Translations under genes and position numbers: made by a program
Notes under the pieces: generated by a model
Database searches by the model: none
What the model was told of the DNA's origin: nothing
The model's input: the letters and a program-made list of their open reading frames with translations, nothing else
DNA from: Branchinecta lynchi
Taxonomy: Eukaryota > Arthropoda > Branchiopoda > Anostraca > Branchinectidae
Reading direction: 5' to 3'
DNA length: 64,000 nucleotides
Assembly: GCA_023053575.1 (NCBI GenBank)
Contig: JAKZAP010000021.1
Location: 8,246,212-8,310,211, forward strand
In this document: positions 33,801 through 45,800 of the stretch, in pieces
Numbering within the stretch: the stretch's first letter is position 1
Layout of the letters: every line of letters starts with the position of its first letter

Positions 33801-36800
33801 GAGCTTAAGAGGTCAAAGCCGTCCAAGTGTACCAAAGGGGAGGTCCCACAGAAGAAACTAAAAGAAGCTGGTGGCTGCGGCTGTCCCTACTATAGAAGTG
33901 CAACCATTTCAAACTTGGCAAAAGATGTTTTATTTGAAGTGCAGGATATTGAGGACGTCGTTAAGAAGGGAAAAGAGCTAAAGGCATGTCCTTACTACGC
34001 AAGTCGTCAGGCAGTACAGGACGCACAGGTGAGGCTTTGAGCGTGTTCCACCCTACTTAGCGTAGTTACTACGCATGGCGTCACGAATTCTGGCTGTTTG
34101 CCGTCAAGGCTGGAACGATTTTTCTCTTTTCCAGCAGAATATTATGCCACAGAATCCGACCAAACCGGTTGCAGAAATGCGTAGTTACCACGCTTACTAC
34201 GCTCCCGAGCTGGTCGCAGTCACTACCCCCACCCGTCGATTCACCTACCCGTCAATACGCCCAATCCAAAAATCCGTCGATTCGTCCACCGGCTGATTCG
34301 CCCACCGTCGATTCGTCCAACCGCTGATTCGCCCACCTGCTGAGTCGCCCAAGGTCGATTCTCCCAACGTCCTGTTGCTTGAGCGTCGATTAACCCAATT
34401 CTATGATCCTTTGATTCGCCCACCCGTCATAAGACCCAAAAAATCCGTCACAACCCCCACTTTTTACGACAGCTCGCTTACCCGTCATAAGACCCAAATA
34501 TCCCTCGATTCGCCCCCTTCTCAGAATAGACCTCTGATCCAGCGCGCCTCTTATTATTAAACGCGGTAAAAGAAAGAGACTGCGTCGCAGGGGAGTAATT
34601 ACGAAGGATACGATACCGTCCGATTTGAATAAGGGAGAAAACTAGTCAATACAGATTGGCCAGAATCATCAGAAGCATGATATAAGACCTCGATTCTGAT
34701 AATGAAAGAGGAAATAGAGAGGATGAATACAAGAGTAAAATGTTAGATGAAGGAACGACTGTATTTTAAGGTACAACATGTACCGAGAGCGGTAGGCTAC
34801 ATATTGCGATTATTTTCTCCATTAGAGTATAAGAATTCCTCACAGATGTCTTCCCAGAACTTCCCCTGCAAATGAGCTTACAACTTCCAAGTTTCATGAG
34901 AATCCACGGAAAGCAGTATTTGCCTACAGCGCAATGGTCAACACAGGGTGTACAGTCCTTCGATTATTATTAATTTAACTAAACTAATTTAATATTTAAT
35001 TTGATACTACATAAAAGATACCAAAGTTGTGGACTTCCGCGACCCGAGCTCTTCCAACTGTCAAGTTTCATTTGTGTCCGATGCCCCATTCGAAATGGCT
35101 AACCCTCAAAATGCCCACGATCATAATGCCCACGGCTCGAAATGACCACAATTCAAATTGCACACTACCCAAAATGCCCACGATTGTATTATTTGAGCTT
35201 TTCAGTCCGTAATTAGGCGTGATTGAACAATGGAAGGATAGACCGAGTATCAGACACGATGAATTCTATACTTGTCTAATCTCAATTATAATATAGTACT
35301 GGTAAAATATTTAAAAGAAGTATTGCCTCGTGGTTAGGTGCCGCAAAAGTGCTGTGCTTTCTTGAGGAAGCCTCTGACTGATAAGGAACCCACTTGGAAC
35401 TTTTGTTTAAAGCACAATGGACACTTTCAATGGTTTACTTTGTATTAAATTCTTCACAAATAAACATTTCCGACTTCCTTTAGAAGGCGCAACGAAAATC
35501 GGCCGTTTTCTTGTTATCCCTTGTCTTTACCTCTCTGGCATTTCGGCGATCCAAATCTTAGGAGCTGGGATATGGTGGCAGGAAATTCAAAAACTCCCAG
35601 CAATGCTTGATAGAAAAGGATGTATTTGAGATGTCACCAAAGTCAAGCCGCAGATGCAGTTTACCTGATTGTTCTAGTGTTTCATCAGAAGTTCCATGGC
35701 TTAAAATGCCGATTAAAAGTTTTTCTTTGTGGAATAGTGTTGTGAAGCTTGATTAGCTTGCTTTATAAAATGTACCAGAATGTGCAATAAGCTTATAAAA
35801 AATAGCATAGCTACAAAATCATTCAAAAACAAATAACCTCTTCAAATCTGAATTATACAAGCTGATTTATGCGTAAAACAAAGGTTTACTAAATCATCAC
35901 TTTTATCTTTGTCCAAGCTAGTAAATTGAGCATGTACTGGCCCAAAAAGTTACGCTTTGAAATATCACAGAGAGGAAACTGTTGAAAAAGCTGCTGATCT
36001 AGGGGGTAAGCATTGTTCGTAGGTTGTTCCAGAGTGGGATTGGGGTAGTTTGATGTGCCCATTGAACTACAGTATTTTAAAATATTCGAATACTTTAAAA
36101 CTGTTCTGTGCTTTCAACAAATAACCCACGGTTTTGGCTGTTTAGCGTGATACGTATCGAAGGTAGCAGAACACGGCAAGTGAGAAAATCAGCGTGGTTT
36201 TGTTACAGGGGTTAGAATGTACCTTACGAAATTGGGGTCTCCGGGTTTAGAAATATATAGAGTGATTATGGAACTAGGTTGCATTAGTATTGTAGGTAAG
36301 ACCCTTTAAGCGCTTTAATTGCTGGTGGTTTCGGACCGTCCTTGAAATCGGATCCAGCACCGAACCGATCTGAAGCAGGTCTGATTCGTCCTGGATCCCA
36401 AAACGTAAGTTCAATTCAATTCAATTCAATATAATCTAAAAAACAGATAACGGACAAGCCGATGGGTTGTTTTTACGTCTAAACATAACATCATAACAAC
36501 AATCTACAAATATATACAATTTTGCGACATTTATACCGACGTCTTAAGATAAATATGGTCAATAACATGCTAGACTACGATTAATAAAATACAAATAACC
36601 TAAAAATTAACCTTCAAAAGCGCTCCGAGTTATATAAACGAACAAACGAGGGATACCTATGACATCGCAAAAGTTGTATGTCCGTCCGTCCGTCTGTCTG
36701 TTCGTCCGTCTGTAAGCACGATAACTCCCGAAGGGAATGAGATATGTTGATGAAACTTGGTATGAGGATTGTTTGGGTCAAGGGTAAGGTCGAGTTCGTA

Positions 36801-39800
36801 GATGGGCTCTGTAGCCCTATATTTGGGGGTGGGGGAGGGGGTTCAGTTTAAGGGACAAAAAAAAATATTTTTAAACAGCTAATGTGATAGTCGATTATGA
36901 GGTAAGAAGACATGCTGAGCATGATGGTGACAATCATTTTCTCGCCGGACAAGTAGTTCGTCCGGAATCCGGCAAAAACTTGAAAGTTTGTTAAAAGTAA
37001 AAGTTTAATTTGAAGTTGATTAAATGTTTGATTTAGGGGTAAGAAGACATGCTGAGCATGATGGTGAAAGTCATTTTGTCGCCGGACAAGCAGTTCGTCC
37101 GGAATCCGGCCAAAACCGGAAAGCTGGTTAAAAGTAACAGTTTCATTTGAAGTTGATTAAATGTTTGATTTACGGGTAAGAAGGCATGCTGAACCCGATG
37201 GTGAAAACCTATTTTCTCGTTGGACAACTAGTTCGCCTGTAATCCGGCCAAAACCGGAAAATATGTTAAAAGTAAAAGCTTTATCTGAATTTGATTAGAT
37301 GATATATTTAGGGGTAAGAAGAGACGCTGAGTCTGTATATAATGATCGTTTTTTACCCGGACATATAATTAGTCCGGAATCCGGTTGTACCCGCATTTTT
37401 TTTAAGTCAAAATTTTATTTAAAGTTGATTAGATTTCTTTATATGGATAAGGAGATACGCCGGCTTCGTTTCTGAATTTTTCTTTTTTTTGCTGGACTAG
37501 TAGTTGGCTCGGAATTCGGGCGAAACCTCAAATTTGGCAGTAGTAAAGCAGGAAGTTTTGGTCAATATCGTCAAAATAGATATTGCTTATAGAGGTATAG
37601 ATAGGTAGATAGAATATCTGAACTCGGTTTTCTCTGATGATTAGCCTGGCGAAGACAAGACCGAATTGTCTGGATCAAATCTTAGATTTTTGGGATCCCA
37701 TCGACACCTTTGGTCTTTTTTTTTTTGACGGACAGGTAGTTCCAGAATTCGGCCGAAAACCGGAAGTTTGCAGAAGTAAGGCAGGAAGTTTTAGTCCAAA
37801 CAGATATGACTTATAGTAAAAATGTTCATGGAGTCTGACGAAGACTGGATGTGGCTTAGACAAGACCCAATTGTCTGGATCAAATATTGAATATTTGGGA
37901 TCCGTTCGACACCTTTGGTCTTGTTTCTTATCTCTTCTGATCTCGTCGTCCTTTGTCTAAGGATGATTTTGGCCTCCCCTGTGGACAGTTTTTACTGTCG
38001 GCATTTGGAACTAAGATGCTATTATCCTCCCCTGGGACCATTTTGAACTGTCGGCGTTTTGTGCCGCTGGCATTTTGGACGATTTCAATTTCTTGTGTTC
38101 GACCTGATTCATGGGCATTTTGAGTCGTCGGCATTTTAATCGTGGGCATTGTGAGAGTGGGCAAACAAATCGTGGTGATTTGACACTCTTCAAAAGTTAT
38201 GCTTGCCTCAAGATCCAGAATTTCCCTCCCTCCTCAACCCCCCCCCCTCGATGGTCAGATCGAGGAAATCACTATTCTCAAGTCTATCTGATTAGGTCCT
38301 TGAAACGCCTGTCAAGTTTCATCGTCCTAGCACAAGTGCCTTAATGCCGAGAACTCCCTAAAGATTGCTAATAGAGCTCTGTCTTCCCCTTTCTGACCTC
38401 TTTCAACCTTTCCCAGATCAGATTTTTTTTTATTTGGTGAGTGGTTTTGCGAGTATCACCGATATTATCAGTCAAGTCGGCCGATGATAAACGATCTGGG
38501 TTTGAAGTGCCCGATCGAGGTGAATTCGGAAAAGTAATGTAAAACAAGACCAAAGGTTTCGATGGGATCCCAAAAACTTAATATTTGATCCAGACAATGG
38601 GGTCTTGTCTTCGCCAGATCCAGTCTTCGCCAGAATCTTTGAACATTTTTACTTTTGAAATTAAACAGATTGGTTTAGCAAATAGATAGTCATTTGAGAT
38701 AACCAAGTTCAGACATACCTCTATCGGCCATATCTGTTTTGACGCTACTGACCGAAAATTCCTGCTTTACTTCTGCCAAATTTCTGGTTTCGGCCGAATT
38801 CCGATTGAACTACTTATCCAGTAAAAAAAGAAAATTCAGAAACGAATTTAACGTATCTCCTTATCCCTATAGGGATAAAAAAACATCTAATCAAACTTCA
38901 AATAAAACTAACTTATGAAGAAAATTCTGGCTACAACTGGATTCCGCACGAATTATATGTCCGGGTAAAAATGGATTCAGCGTCTCTTCTACTCTTAAAT
39001 CTGTCATCTAATCAACTTCAAATAAAAGTTTTGGTTTTAACAAATTTTACGGTTTTGGCCGGATTCCGGGCGAACTAGTTGTCCGGGTAGAAAATGCTTT
39101 TCACATAAGTGTTCAGCATGTCTTCTTATCCATAAATCGAAAATTTAATCAACTTCAAGTGAAACTTTTACTTTTAACCACTTTCCGATTTTTCCCGGAT
39201 TCCGGACGAACTACTTGTCCGGCGAGAAAATGGTTTTCACCATCGTTTTCAGCATATCTTCTTACCCCATAATAGACTATCTCATTAGATGTTTAAAAAT
39301 ATTTTGTTTGCCCCTTAATTTTGAACCGCCACTCCCATCTACGAACTCGACCTTACTTTTGACCCAAAGAACCCTCACTCCAAGTTTCATCAAAATATCT
39401 CATTCCCTTCGAGAGCTGCCGTGCTTACAGACGGACGGACAGATGGACAACTTTTGCGATGTCATAGGTATCCTTCCACTTACCTCTTGGGATCCCAATA
39501 AACACCCTTTATAATCCTCTTGGCCACCATTCTAGCCAAGTCTGGGCATTCTTAAGATCTAACCCGATGTAAATTTTATTTCGTCATTTTCGTTTTGTAT
39601 GCGTAATGTATTTAATACATTTAGTTTTCTGCTCTCCAGATTTGAAGGATCTTAAATAAATAATAATAAAATAAAATAATAATAATATAAAAAAAAATAT
39701 TCTTCTTTTTACTGAACTTCCGACACTGGACATTGCGCAATAAGCTATTCATTCATTCTCCATAAGCTTGTAGCATGTGCTTCATCTTTATTCCGTTCAA

Positions 39801-42800
39801 AGAATCGGCAAGATGCTTTGCTATGTTACCTTCATTTTCTTGTGTTCTAGGAACCACTCCAAACTTCCCGGAAATCTTTAAAGAACTTTTGGGCAACTCC
39901 GATGTTTAACCAACTGGAATAGAGTCCACTTTCTTAGCTCTGAAAAAGTTTGTCCTTCTGCTGAAAAGGTTCCGATCGTCAGCGCAGTGTACATTTAAAT
40001 TGCCAAAGGTAAACACTGCGGTCTCCTCTTGCATTTGAGCTACCGGAACAGACTAAAGATGGGTTTACACACTGCGTAAAATCCGAGCGTATTTTACGCA
40101 CGTTTTGAGCTTGAAAACATTTCTAGCAATACGGACATATTTGAGAAATCGGTCCGTTTTGTACCCAAATACGTCCGTATTGCTAGAAATCTTTTCAAGC
40201 TCAAAACGTGCGTAAAATACGCTCGGATTTCACGCAGTGTGTAAATGGACCGTAAGTAGGCTACACAAAGGGACTGCAGCCCGAATGACAGCAGATATTT
40301 TTGTACCATTTTCGCCAACAGTGAACAAAAAAAAAAAAAATATGGTAAAAATAAAAAAAAGATAATTTGACAAAACTTAACATTTGATGTATCTTTTTTT
40401 CATGTACTTTTGTTTTCTCTTTCCTTTTTCATTGTACTTTATCATACTCCACTAGATCTCTTGTAAATAAATCATTCATTTGTGATGTATAGGATTTTCG
40501 ACATTGAAAACTTCATTATGAACATAATGGTAACTATGTGTATGTTATAGGAAACGTTTACCCCCCCCCCCCCCCTCCTTCTTGACTGTTTGATCACGGC
40601 ATTGGAGCATATTTTAAATACACAAATATAATTATATAATGTTTCAGTTTGGCTAGGCGATGGTGGTGCAATGGTTTAGAAAAGAGTTGCTACCCTGAAG
40701 AAGCTGCGCCGCAAAGTTAATGTTGCTATGTTTTGCCGATTAAAAGACTGTGATAATGATTTGGTGGCTTTTGCTGCCATACCCATTTTCTATGCGCTAC
40801 CCGTATGGAAGGGTATCCTCTTGGATATCTTTTGCGTGGGGTAGATTTCTTTTGTATTTTTGTTCAGTGTCTGTTTTAGTTTATGTTTGTTTGTTGTTGT
40901 TATGGTCTTATGGACTGAAATAAAGTAGTAATAAATAAATACCTTGAAGGTTCTGACGTTCTACCACAAAATCGCATCCTTAGAAAACCGGACCGTTTTC
41001 AAACAATGTTGTTCGAAAAATTTGGTAACTTTCTGTTCCTTCAGCCCAAACTGAGTACGAATACATAGTTGACAGTGCAGAACTGCTACGTTAGCTGAAT
41101 TTCATTAGAGCTATATTCCCAACTAGATACTTTTCTACCTTGATCGTCTAGAGCCTGAAGAGGACCCTTGCCAAGAAAAGCCGAAATATAGCTCTAATAA
41201 ATTTCAGCTGACGTACCCATTTTGTACCGTCAAATAAAAATTTGGTAACTAACCTGAAACAACTAAATACTCTTTCAAAATATTTTGGAGCTAAGATAAC
41301 GTGTTGTCCCCAGATGACCCATCTATTCCCCCCTCCACTCCCGTCTTCCGTGCGTCGGTCCGAGAGGAATACTGGCAATAAGTTTTCCCCATATCCCGCT
41401 AATTCTTCTACCCAATTTTTACGTAGTTTCATTCCATCATTTATTTCTGGTAATTTCTTGTAAGTGTATTAGTTAATTTGTTTCTTGTGTGTCTGTGTAT
41501 TTTATAAATTTGTATTCCTTTTCTAGCTTTTAGCTATTCGGATTAAACTTGATTGATTGATTGAAGTAAAGACTACGGACGCACAACACACCTCTGAAAA
41601 TACACGCTACCGTATAAGAAATATACCCCTCCCTCCGTAAAAAAAACAAACAAACAAAAAAACGGGTGAGAACGGGTAAACGGGTTAGAATAACGCATCA
41701 AATTCGCAAACAGTAAAAGAATAGTTCAAGGTTCAAGGTTTTTTTATTCTTACTTTATATAATACATAAACATTAACAATACTATACTCTGCACTTACAA
41801 TTATTTCAGGGTTTGAACCGGAGAGAAGAAAAACATCGAATGGTTCAGACCCTTGAAGATTCAAAATTTTATTAAATCTAGTAGAACATTATACAATCTA
41901 AACTTGCTCTATAAACCATCCCATATACTGAAGGTTCAGCGTGTCTAATACTGAGTCTACATCTTCTACTTACAACAGCCGTCCTATGGATCAACTTCGA
42001 ACTACGAATTTCATGATCGAGAGGTGGCTCATGGTTAAAATACGAAGAAAAGCACAGAGCTACGATACTCCTGATGACTAACTTCCTTTGCCGATGCAAA
42101 ATCGCGGGGTAACTAGCGGAGGAGCCGGAAGCGGTATCACAGCTGCTTCCAAAGATCGCGTGATTGGTTGACACAGGATTTGAGAGTTTGAGTCGTTACG
42201 GAGACGTTTACTCCTTCTTCCTGAGAATCAATGGCGTGTTTTGGACTAGTCATTATAGAGTATTTATTGTGAACCGTGAACTGGAAGCGTCGTGAAACTT
42301 ACAAATACCCGCAAAAGAGAAAATCCGAAGTTCCTGATAACGATGTCTTACTGACATAAAAATTACGATTTTCACCTGACAAAACATGGATGGCCATTTT
42401 GTGTATAACACGTAGAGGAGTAAGACTGGCAAAGTACACGACTTGCATGGAGGATGCGTTATCCTGACCCCGGACCACCCATTTTATTTCATACCCTTCA
42501 CTTTAAAACAGTTCAGATAGGCCTCCACTGTACAACTAGTACTCTACAGTGTATGAAACATGGAGAGTTCCGACCGAACTTGGCAACTAAAGCATTCCAA
42601 GCTCAAAACATGGCGGAATATTGCTTTCATGAATATCAGGAATCTTTTGTATTCTAGCTGATTGTGGTTCCATACAACATGCTCTTTCATAAGCAGACGC
42701 GGGAATCCTGTGGTATTCAGGTCAAGAACAAAGTGGTGATCGTCGATGAAGCCCACAACATCTTGGAAACCATATCAAGCATTTACAGTGCTGAAGTTTC

Positions 42801-45800
42801 GGCCCGACAGGTACTTTACCCTCAATTTTTTTTTTTTTTCTTAAAGGACACCTCGCATCGGACTTTCGGATGATCATGGTACCCATAGAACACAAAATTA
42901 CATCAGAATTCGGCCGATTCCTAAATAATTTGTTTTCGCTATTCTTTCGTTAGGGCGGATTTTTGTGCCCGTCTTCCTCCCCCAGTTTACTAACTTTGAC
43001 AAAGAACGTGTCCGAAAGCTTTTTGGTGCATTAATGTTGCATTTTCTTTCTTTGTTTTGTCCGAAAGCTGTACCTTTTATCTTCTCTGACACTTCTAGAA
43101 TACCAGAATTTAAGTCAGGAAGAAGAAGAAGAAAAAAGAATTAGCTGTAAAGCTGACAAAATGGATCAGCTACTGATATCCAACCTTCTTATCTTTTCCT
43201 TTCTTTGTTGGCAATGATCGCCAGTTCTCTTAGAATTTGGAATGTTTGCCGAATTGTCAGTTGTCTTTTTGAATTTTTTTATGTTTGCCGCCGAAAACAC
43301 TGAGAGAATCGCCGTACTCCCCAGTTTCTTCTTGAAAATTCAGCATAAAATTTAGCATTCTTGCTGAATTTTTCGATGAATTTTATGCTGAATTAATGCT
43401 GCATTAATTGAGCGAAAATTTAAGTCCGAAAGCGAAATGATGCATAAAATGCTGAATTAATTCAGCATTTTCGTTCGTTTCGGTGCTTTCGGATACGTTC
43501 AAAGAGAAGCGGAGTTTCTTTTTCTCGTCCATCCGTTGTTATTCTACACTCCACATTATCTGTATTGTTGTAGTTGTGTTGCGAGAGTAACACTTTGATT
43601 TTATCCTGTTTTTTTATGGCACTTGGCATTCGGCCAAGTGCCATATAGCGATCGCAATTTCTGTCCGTCCGTTGGTCGGTCGGTCCAGGTTTTGCTAGTT
43701 CGTGCACTTCTAAATACGCTAGGACGATGAAACTTGGCAGGTGTATGAGGGATCGCAAAAGGTTAAGTTGTAAATAGTTACTTCCCCGATCCGAGTATCG
43801 GGGGGGGGGGGGGAGGGAGAGGGAATCCGGAATTTCGAGGTATTTTTTAACTTTTGAACGGGTGATCGGATCTTAATAAAATTTGATATTTGGAAAGACC
43901 TCGTGTCTCAGACGACCGAATTGTGACTTCGGGGGGAGTTGGAGGGAGGAACCGGAAATCTTGGAAAACGCTTCAAGTGGAGGGATCGGGAAGAAACTTG
44001 GTGGAAAGAGCAAGCGCAAGTCCTAGATACATCATTGACATAACTTGACCGGATTCGGGCACTCTGGAGAAAGTGGGGGGGGGGGGGTCCGGTCTGGTGG
44101 TCCCGCGAGTTTGGTACTTCCTGTTGTACTAGGACGATGAAAGTTTGCTGGTGTATCAGGGACTCGAACAAACCAACTTGAGAATAGTCGTTTGTATGAT
44201 CCAGCCATCGTTGGAGAGTGTAGGGATGGTGAATCCGGAATCTAGTGGCTAATAACTTTTGAACGGGCAATCGGATTTGAATTAAACTTGGCAAGTGGAA
44301 AGGGGTGTCGTCTTAGATGTTCCGTGTCAAGTCCGGACCGGATCCGATACTTGGGGGAGGGGGGGAGGGGAGTTGGAAGGGCGCACCGGAATTTTTGTAA
44401 AACGCTTAGCGTTGAGCGATCGGAATGGAATAACAAGCATAAGCATTAGATACGTTCTTGATAGGACCAGATCATATCGGGGCTCTTTGGGGGGAGTTGC
44501 AGGGATTTCTCGGAATTACGGTGATCGCGAGTTAGGATACTTCCAGATATTCCAAGGACGATAAAACTTGGCAGGCATATTAGTGATCCGACCAAATAGA
44601 CTTAAGGACCGACACAATGCCCTAGGAAGACTTCCGTTCCTGGATCAGACCGTTTTCGGGGGGACGGATGGGCCGAATGGGATGTAAGTTGGTCAGCACC
44701 AAGTCTATGCGGCCTAGATTTGTCATTTGGCGTCCAGACCAGATCCGACCAAAGTAGGAGAAGGATGAAGCGTGAACCGGAAGTTTGAAGATATGCTCCG
44801 TTTTGAGTTAAACTTGATGGCAGGGAAGAGATGTTAGAGGTGCAGAAGTTTGTGTGTCCGAGTCGTCCGGAAATGTTGTGGTTCGCATAGGGGTTAAACA
44901 AGTGGAGTGATTTGAATGAAACTTAGAGATAGTATGCCTTAGATGGCATATTCTAGGGTCCAGATGGGACCCGAGCACGGTGGGGAGGGGTACACGGTGG
45001 GCCATAGATAGCTTCAGGAATCTACCCAGCCTTCGGATCTCACCAAAACACTTACTTCCCATACATGTGAGGGGATAGGGTTGCATCAAATCAAGTTTTT
45101 GGGATTCCAAAACGCAGGGACGGGACATTTATTTGACTTCGTCGAGTATGTGTCTGCCCGTCTGTCTTTCCGTTAGCTTGATAACTCTCGAAGGAGTTAG
45201 GTAGGTTATCTTGTTCGAACTTTGTATGATAAGATAAGATAATCTGTATTTGAAAGCCGTATGGCCATATACAGTAACAATCAACATACATAAATACAAC
45301 CAGCATTCAATCACCACTACTATAATTTCTACGGCGCACTTGCTCTATCTATCTGTTGGTCCTTTGCATCAAAAGTAACAGGTCAGTCGTAGATTGCACT
45401 GTGAACCTGTATCTAGGGGTGGGAAAGGAGTTTCAAGCTAAGATTTGATTCACGAGTGAGAAACATGCTGGATCCACGGTGTAAATTTGGTCTGGCCCCG
45501 GAATCCGGAAAAAAAAATCGGTGGTATAAGCATGCTGAGCGTACTGGTCTATACTACTGTCACAAAGTACGGTCACAAACGGAACGAGTTAACAACTAGG
45601 GATAAGAAGACATAGGAAAGGTCCATCCTCCCATCAAGTTAATAGTTCGGCCGAATTCCGGCGAAAACGAGAATTTTCGTTAGTTCTAATAATGTGTTTG
45701 TCCATTCGTTTGCGTTGGTATAGGGATAATAAAACGACTGATCCATCTGTCAGCGTGTACTCAAGGAAATTACTCGGTACAAAATGTTACCCGCTGGGTA

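Noticed and set aside
41878..42174. 98-codon reverse frame as a host exon
   Set aside because: No splice sites that extend it, no motif; surrounding sequence is intronic on the other strand.
43575..43594. GTGTTGCGAGAGTAACAC hairpin as a transcription terminator
   Set aside because: Rho-independent terminators do not apply in an animal intron; more likely an element-end hairpin like that at 53621.
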